Assembly (NCBI GenBank): GCA_003354055.1
Contig: PIVQ01000027.1
Location: 1 to 26,564, forward strand
Length of the DNA: 26,564 nt
Reading direction: 5' to 3'
DNA from: Desulfobacteraceae bacterium
Lineage (GTDB): Bacteria > Desulfobacterota > Desulfobacteria > Desulfobacterales > Desulfobacteraceae
The translations under genes were made by a program, and so were the position numbers. Positions within the stretch are counted from its first letter, which is position 1, and the number at the start of each line of letters is the position of its first letter. The notes beneath the pieces are model-generated. The model was given only the letters and a program-made list of their open reading frames with translations, was not told where the DNA came from and did not search any database. Positions 22,873-26,564 of the stretch are shown in pieces.

Positions 22873-24708
22873 ATGGACACCCCGAAAACGCGTACACCAG
22901 ACTCAGAAGCGCTAAAGTCGCCTATGCAGGATATGCAGAAGACCAATTTGATCTCCCAATGGGCCTTTGATACCCGCCCCATACTCGGACGCTTTCACCT
23001 CTGGCTGGAGGATGTCCGCGTCAATTGGATCCGGGGCAAAGGTAAATCCCAGATGATGGATTCCATTTCATTTACAGATGACAGGACCGAAAAAATGCTG
23101 GCCATGACATCGGCGATCACTGCCATGGGAACCAGGCTGTTCGGCCGTTACGGCGAGGGTCGCGGCCTTACCAAAAAAAATCTCAACCTGGTTAAAAAAG
23201 ATGCAGACGCCATTTCAGCCTATGCCATGAGTGAAAGCCTCTGGTATCTGTCCAGAACCCTGCCTGAGAACCATGCAATCATGGTCTGCCTGGGCGAGGG
23301 ACTCATGCCCAAGGCCGGGGAAACAGCGGAAATGGGAGCCAACCCGCTGCTGGGATTCGGCAGGATTTATGCCAGGCCCCAGGTGGCCAAATACCTGGAG
23401 AGCTGTGTACTAAAGCTGATAAATGATCCTGCGTACTGCTGGGAGGATTTCAGACGGGCCATTGCCAAAAAAGACATTACGGTATGGGGCGCCGCCATTG
23501 ATACCCTGGAAAACACATCCAGGTTTGCAAAGGGTGAACCCACAGGGCCAATGAGCATCCTTCACATCTTTGACCAGCCGTTGATTATTTCAGACCAGTA
23601 TGAGGGTTATGTGGGCTGTCTGGTGCTGCCCCAAACCGTTGTTGAAAAGGCAGCGTACCAGTCGGTCCTGGTCAATTATTTTACCCCCAGAACAATGGTT
23701 ATGGATGCCATCAAAGATGCCTATCCTGAAATTCTTCCCGAAAATGTTCATGTCTGGACCCTGACCGGAGAACAGCGCAAACCAAGGATCGGAACACTCT
23801 GGGACCAGTGGAAAGAAGCAGGCGCTCATCTTGTAGACGAGAGCTGGACCCTTCCCACGGGAATTGCACCGTTTACGGATTCAGGCACCTATGCCCCGAC
23901 CTTTGCCGTCAACACCTGGACTGACGAAAACGGGCAGACCCATCTGCTGGTGGTAGACGGATATGCGGCCTCAGCCGAGGCCATCCAGGCTGCCAGTCTT
24001 TCCGGAATCCTGGATCTGGACGTATCCCTGGCCGTGCTCTCTTCCAAATTCAAACTCCCCTGTGACAAGGATGCGGCCAGTATGAAACTGGATCCGGAAG
24101 ACAATCATTTCGGACAAATGCTGGCTGATGATCTTTTTGGAGAAGAGATTGACGAGGCACTGGTGGAAATATATCGCGACAGCATTATCCAGGCGAGAAA
24201 TGCAGGGATTCCCCTGAACACCCGGACCATCAGTGCCGGAGATCTGATTGCTGAGAAACGCTGGCAGACACTGGCCACCTCAGGGTATATGCTGCCCGAT
24301 CCCTACAGCGGGGCACCGGGTGTCACCCAGGTGTCCGAAGATACCTGGGAGGTAACCGTCCGCATGACTTCGGAACACGGAGACAAGCAGATTACCTTTG
24401 CCCTGCGTCTTCTGGAACCCTTTGACCAGAGTAAACTGATATTTTCCCCCCTGCTCAGCCGCTTTCTAAAGGGAGAAGATTTCCGGACCCGGCCTGTGAA
24501 GATTTCCGACTCCGGCCGCATCAGAAACGAACTTCAGACCCTTTGCACAGACGCACTTGAGCATTTCGGCCCCAAGGTCGTGCTGCGGTTTGACAGAATA
24601 CCGCAGGCGACCATTTCTGCCGAAGAGCATACAAGGCTACGGAAGATTCTGATCTGGTACAAGAAACACTATCCCATCTGGTTTGACTGGCTTGAATTAG
24701 ACGCCTGA
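22873..24708 (+). CDS. Unassigned 611-residue cytoplasmic protein
   Basis: I do not recognise this family. It is a soluble-looking protein with no signal peptide and no clear membrane helix. It lacks Walker, Rossmann, Cys-cluster or His-metal motifs. Distinct segments are ILGRFHLWLEDVRVNWIRGK near the start, then IMVCLGEGLMPKAGETAEMG, NPLLGFGRIYARPQVAKYLE, and TLPTGIAPFTDSGTYAPTFA. The C-terminus is rich in Trp/Tyr/His (WYKKHYPIWFDWLEL). The reading frame opens with a TTG at 22846, but the ATG at 22873 has a GAGAG ribosome-binding-like stretch and is preferred. An OsmC gene follows after 51 bases, so they are probably cotranscribed, and the Crp/Fnr regulator is divergent. Codon use and length indicate a real, intact gene. 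Confidence 0.85.
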   Translation: MDTPKTRTPDSEALKSPMQDMQKTNLISQWAFDTRPILGRFHLWLEDVRVNWIRGKGKSQMMDSISFTDDRTEKMLAMTSAITAMGTRLFGRYGEGRGLTKKNLNLVKKDADAISAYAMSESLWYLSRTLPENHAIMVCLGEGLMPKAGETAEMGANPLLGFGRIYARPQVAKYLESCVLKLINDPAYCWEDFRRAIAKKDITVWGAAIDTLENTSRFAKGEPTGPMSILHIFDQPLIISDQYEGYVGCLVLPQTVVEKAAYQSVLVNYFTPRTMVMDAIKDAYPEILPENVHVWTLTGEQRKPRIGTLWDQWKEAGAHLVDESWTLPTGIAPFTDSGTYAPTFAVNTWTDENGQTHLLVVDGYAASAEAIQAASLSGILDLDVSLAVLSSKFKLPCDKDAASMKLDPEDNHFGQMLADDLFGEEIDEALVEIYRDSIIQARNAGIPLNTRTISAGDLIAEKRWQTLATSGYMLPDPYSGAPGVTQVSEDTWEVTVRMTSEHGDKQITFALRLLEPFDQSKLIFSPLLSRFLKGEDFRTRPVKISDSGRIRNELQTLCTDALEHFGPKVVLRFDRIPQATISAEEHTRLRKILIWYKKHYPIWFDWLELDA

Positions 24709-24759
24709 CCTGACCCTCAATCGGCACATCAATCGGAACCTAAAAAAAGGAGGCCTATC

Positions 24760-25164
24760 ATGGCACCATTTGAAGTAATCTTTCCCGGCAATAAACGGGT
24801 GGATGTAAAATTTAAAGACTATACGATTAAAACAGATCAAAGCAAAAAAAATGAAGGGGACGAAACTGCGCCTGAACCCTTTGCCATTTTCCTGGCAAGC
24901 CTTGGCGCCTGTGCCGGTATATATGCAAAATCCTTCTGCGATACCCGGGAACTCGATACGGAAAACATGCGTCTGGAACTTGCCCCGTATTTTAAAAAAG
25001 AACAAAAATACATGGAAAAGATTGAGATCACCCTCCATGTAAACCAGCGCTTTCCTGAAAAATATATCAAACCGATTATCAAGGCAATGAATGCCTGTGC
25101 CGTAAAAAACCAGCTTCATCCGGATATCGCAGCCGATACCAGCGTGGCCTACCTGGCAGACTGA
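24760..25164 (+). CDS. OsmC-family protein
   Basis: The 134-residue protein is of the OsmC/Ohr superfamily. The N-terminal strands are followed by EPFAIFLASLGACAGIYAKSFC (about 39-60), the first active-site Cys helix (Cys51). The second conserved Cys is Cys113 (MNACAVKNQL). OsmC proteins reduce organic hydroperoxides with these two cysteines; some members of this shorter type act otherwise. AAGGAGG precedes the ATG. The gene trails the unassigned 611-residue protein by 51 bases on the same strand. The stop is followed by hairpin-forming sequence. Confidence 0.9.
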   Translation: MAPFEVIFPGNKRVDVKFKDYTIKTDQSKKNEGDETAPEPFAIFLASLGACAGIYAKSFCDTRELDTENMRLELAPYFKKEQKYMEKIEITLHVNQRFPEKYIKPIIKAMNACAVKNQLHPDIAADTSVAYLAD

Positions 25165-25196
25165 TCCGTCCTGATCCATAGGCAATATAACCTGTA

Positions 25197-25224
25197 CCCT
25201 GGGCTGTTTCCAACAGATCCAGGG
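25197..25224. terminator. Hairpin downstream of the OsmC gene
   Basis: CCCTGG-g-CTGTT and AACAG-at-CCAGGG pair around a TCC loop. There is no U-run, so it is a weak terminator candidate or an mRNA-protecting stem. A second 13-base palindrome, ATCGGT/ACCGAT, follows at 25238-25250. Confidence 0.45.
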
Positions 25225-25304
25225 CTCGGTTCATAACATCGGTAACCGATCCCAGTCATGGGCTGCTAATTAATTAACCGTGAAGATATAAGATAAGGGT
25301 CGGA

Positions 25305-25478
25305 TCAGGGCTGGTGACGCATAAAACTGTCCAGGGCTTCAATGAGAATATTGGACAGGGTGGTGTTGTGCTCTTCTGCCAATTTCTGGACTCGGGTTGC
25401 CATTTCACAGGGCAGCTCAATGGTAATACTCTCTATATCCGGATCTGAACACTCGTTAATCAGGTCATCCTTGGTCAT
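25305..25478 (-). CDS. Small ribbon-helix-helix (CopG-like) protein
   Basis: A minus-strand gene encodes 57 residues: MTKDDLINECSDPDIESITI, then ELPCEMATRVQKLAEEHNTT, then LSNILIEALDSFMRHQP. The strand followed by two helices, with the pattern ITIELPxEMAxRVxxLAEExNTTLSNIL, is typical of CopG/Arc-type ribbon-helix-helix proteins, which bind DNA as dimers. The start follows the TAA of the GntR gene by 15 bases in the same reading frame. No ribosome binding site is visible, so translation may be coupled to the upstream gene. No toxin gene is adjacent on either side. It may be a transcription regulator or an orphan antitoxin-like protein. Confidence 0.75.
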   Translation of the reverse strand: MTKDDLINECSDPDIESITIELPCEMATRVQKLAEEHNTTLSNILIEALDSFMRHQP

Positions 25479-25493
25479 GGAGGCTACTTTCGT

Positions 25494-26210
25494 TTAAATC
25501 GTTTTGATTTTTTTTTCTTTGTTTATCCGCTCAATACTCAGGATGGCATGCTTTTTCACATGGGCAATATGTCTGGCCAACACTTCCTTGGCCCCCTCAA
25601 GGTTGCCTGAGGCTATGTGGTCGAACAGCTGAACATGCTCTGCATCCACGGTTTCCATGGGGGTGACAAAGAGGATGTTTCCACGGTATTTCAGATACAG
25701 CAGGTCAAACAAAGAACGTAAGGTTTTAATGCGAATCTGGTTTCCGGACAATTCCGCCAGTGTTAAATGAAATTCCATGTCCTTGAGCAGACGGTCTTTG
25801 AGATAGATATCCCTCACCGCATCCAGATGGCTGTCCAGTGCTTTTTTCAGCCGGGCCTTCCGGGTTTTGGTCATCCTGGCAATGGTAGCCGGCAGCAGTG
25901 ACACCTCAATCATTTCTCTGAATTCGTAAATCTCCGTGATCTCTTCCAGGCTTACATTTTCCGTATAATATCCCCGGTTGGGCTCATGACGGACCAGCCC
26001 CTGGAACTCCAGCCGCTTGAGGGCCTGAATTACCGGAGTGGTACTCATGTTCAGCCGTTTGGCAAGATCTCCATAGGAAATTTTCTGCCCCGGAATGATC
26101 TCGTTGAGAAAAAACATACGGCGGATGCCCATATAGGCTTCCTGAGTAAAATCTTCTTTTGTCTTTTTCTTTTTAACTCCCATGAGGCCAATCAATATAC
26201 TAAGGCTCAT
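25494..26210 (-). CDS. GntR-family regulator with FCD domain
   Basis: The 238-residue protein has an N-terminal winged helix (about 20-85; YGDLAKRLNMSTTPVIQALKRLEFQGLVRHEPNRGYY) and a C-terminal FCD domain (about 95-220; DMEFHLTLAELSGN, EHVQLFDHIASGNLEGAKEVLARHI). These carry the usual Asp/His ligand positions. FCD regulators often control organic-acid use. The start is uncertain: an ATG nine codons later (26183) leads directly into the basic GVKKKKTKED segment, and neither has a good ribosome binding site. The divergent neighbour is a 2-oxoacid:ferredoxin oxidoreductase alpha subunit, its likely target. A run of nine A near the 3' end of the coding strand encodes Lys-rich KEKKIKT. Confidence 0.9.
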   Translation of the reverse strand: MSLSILIGLMGVKKKKTKEDFTQEAYMGIRRMFFLNEIIPGQKISYGDLAKRLNMSTTPVIQALKRLEFQGLVRHEPNRGYYTENVSLEEITEIYEFREMIEVSLLPATIARMTKTRKARLKKALDSHLDAVRDIYLKDRLLKDMEFHLTLAELSGNQIRIKTLRSLFDLLYLKYRGNILFVTPMETVDAEHVQLFDHIASGNLEGAKEVLARHIAHVKKHAILSIERINKEKKIKTI

Positions 26211-26262
26211 ATAAAATCAACACAATTCAACCATTATTTACAACAATCCCATTGAAATATTT

Positions 26263-26277
26263 GAATGAATTTCATTC
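26263..26277. promoter_or_regulatory. Palindromic operator in the GntR/oxidoreductase intergenic region
   Basis: GAATGAATTTCATTC has perfect arms GAATGAA / TTCATTC. It lies nine bases upstream of a consensus TTGACA (26287-26292). This is a natural site for the divergent GntR/FCD regulator. Confidence 0.55.
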
Positions 26278-26286
26278 ACTTATGCC

Positions 26287-26315
26287 TTGACAAGCGCGGG
26301 GTTTACCGTTACAAC
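26287..26315 (+). promoter_or_regulatory. Promoter of the oxidoreductase alpha-subunit gene
   Basis: TTGACA (26287-26292) and TACAAC (26310-26315) are spaced by 17 bases. A leader of about 125 bases would precede the ATG at 26447. The leader contains no obvious gene. Confidence 0.5.
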
Positions 26316-26446
26316 CGTAGAAATCTGATTAGATTTTTAATTAAATAACTAATTATGATAAATACCCACTCGGCAAACCTGTGGTTAATACCGTGGTAAA
26401 GCCAGGCGGGCCACCATAAACAGATCTTTTAAGGAGAACCAAAGAA

Positions 26447-26564
26447 ATGGCATTAGCATTTATGGAAGGCAATGAAGCCGTTGCCAGAGGGGCCATGGCA
26501 GCAGGCTGCAATTTTTTTGCAGGCTATCCCATCACCCCGGCCACCACCATATTCAACAATATGC
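26447..26564 (+). CDS. 2-oxoacid:acceptor oxidoreductase subunit alpha (partial)
   Basis: The 39 visible codons begin MALAFMEGNEAVARGAMAAG and continue CNFFAGYPITPATTIFNNM. The GNEAxARGAMAAGCxFFAGYPITPxT pattern is diagnostic of the N-terminal domain of alpha subunits of 2-oxoacid:ferredoxin oxidoreductases (KorA/VorB/PorA-like). These enzymes decarboxylate 2-oxoacids to acyl-CoA and reduce ferredoxin. The substrate cannot be fixed from the N-terminus alone. AAGGAGA lies ten bases ahead of the start. The gene runs out of the window, presumably followed by the beta and gamma subunits. Confidence 0.88.
   Translation, partial: MALAFMEGNEAVARGAMAAGCNFFAGYPITPATTIFNNM

Noticed and set aside
25080..25240. 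Minus-strand frame reading MNRALDLLETAQGTGYIAYG, perhaps a gene remnant
   Set aside because: It looks protein-like for a short stretch but runs antisense into the OsmC gene and has no family resemblance that I can name; chance cannot be excluded.
1..26564. Search by eye for tRNA, rRNA, CRISPR, insertion sequences or prophage genes
   Set aside because: No cloverleaf with a conserved T-loop, no regular repeat-spacer array and no transposase or integrase motif was seen on either strand.

Overview
The window looks like chromosomal DNA of an anaerobic, metabolically versatile Gram-negative bacterium. Protein style and content suggest a deltaproteobacterial sulfate reducer of the Desulfobacteraceae type: a 2-oxoacid:ferredoxin oxidoreductase, a ferredoxin-like regulator-linked protein, hemerythrin, a CGGC protein, RecD2 instead of RecBCD, and a Cache/PAS/GGDEF/EAL sensor. 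The taxonomic call is an inference from gene content only. No rRNA, tRNA, CRISPR array, transposase, integrase or phage structural gene is visible.

Left part (1-8140): the 3' end of an unknown gene, an imperfect long inverted repeat and a bidirectional terminator come first. They are followed by a lone periplasmic solute-binding protein (minus strand). Next is a plus-strand set of XRE-cupin regulator, GntR/FCD regulator and a Pseudomonas-type dimethylarginine dimethylaminohydrolase (DDAH), which overlaps tail to tail with a 1139-residue membrane sensor carrying intact GGDEF and EAL domains. A DUF1499 lipoprotein and a GNAT acetyltransferase follow on the minus strand.

Middle part (8141-17636): this is a redox/electrophile-stress neighbourhood. 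A TetR regulator is paired with a protein that joins a putative winged helix to several iron-sulfur motifs. A second, NemR/LmrA-like TetR regulator has AATAGACC-RGTC boxes at its own promoter and at the promoter of a CGGC-family protein. Divergent from it lie a hemerythrin and an NfsA-type nitroreductase with overlapping start and stop. A UvrD-like helicase, a YciI-family protein, a small lipoprotein and a RecD2 helicase with an internal insertion complete the block.

Right part (17637-26564): a CecR-like TetR regulator sits behind a perfect 16+16-base inverted repeat. It heads an operon with a B12-type radical SAM enzyme that has a membrane tail, and an ABC-type six-helix membrane domain with no ATPase. 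This is the best candidate for an undescribed system. Then come DUF488 and GNAT genes behind two CRP-like palindromes, and a Crp/Fnr regulator whose recognition helix fits those palindromes. A large protein that I cannot assign is co-oriented with an OsmC protein. The window ends with a 57-residue ribbon-helix-helix protein in the same frame just downstream of a GntR/FCD regulator, and divergently the start of a 2-oxoacid:acceptor oxidoreductase alpha subunit.

Regulators are unusually dense: eight DNA-binding proteins (XRE-cupin, two GntR/FCD, three TetR, one Crp/Fnr, one RHH) in 26.5 kb. Most are next to a clear palindrome, so several small, locally controlled stress or catabolic modules lie side by side.
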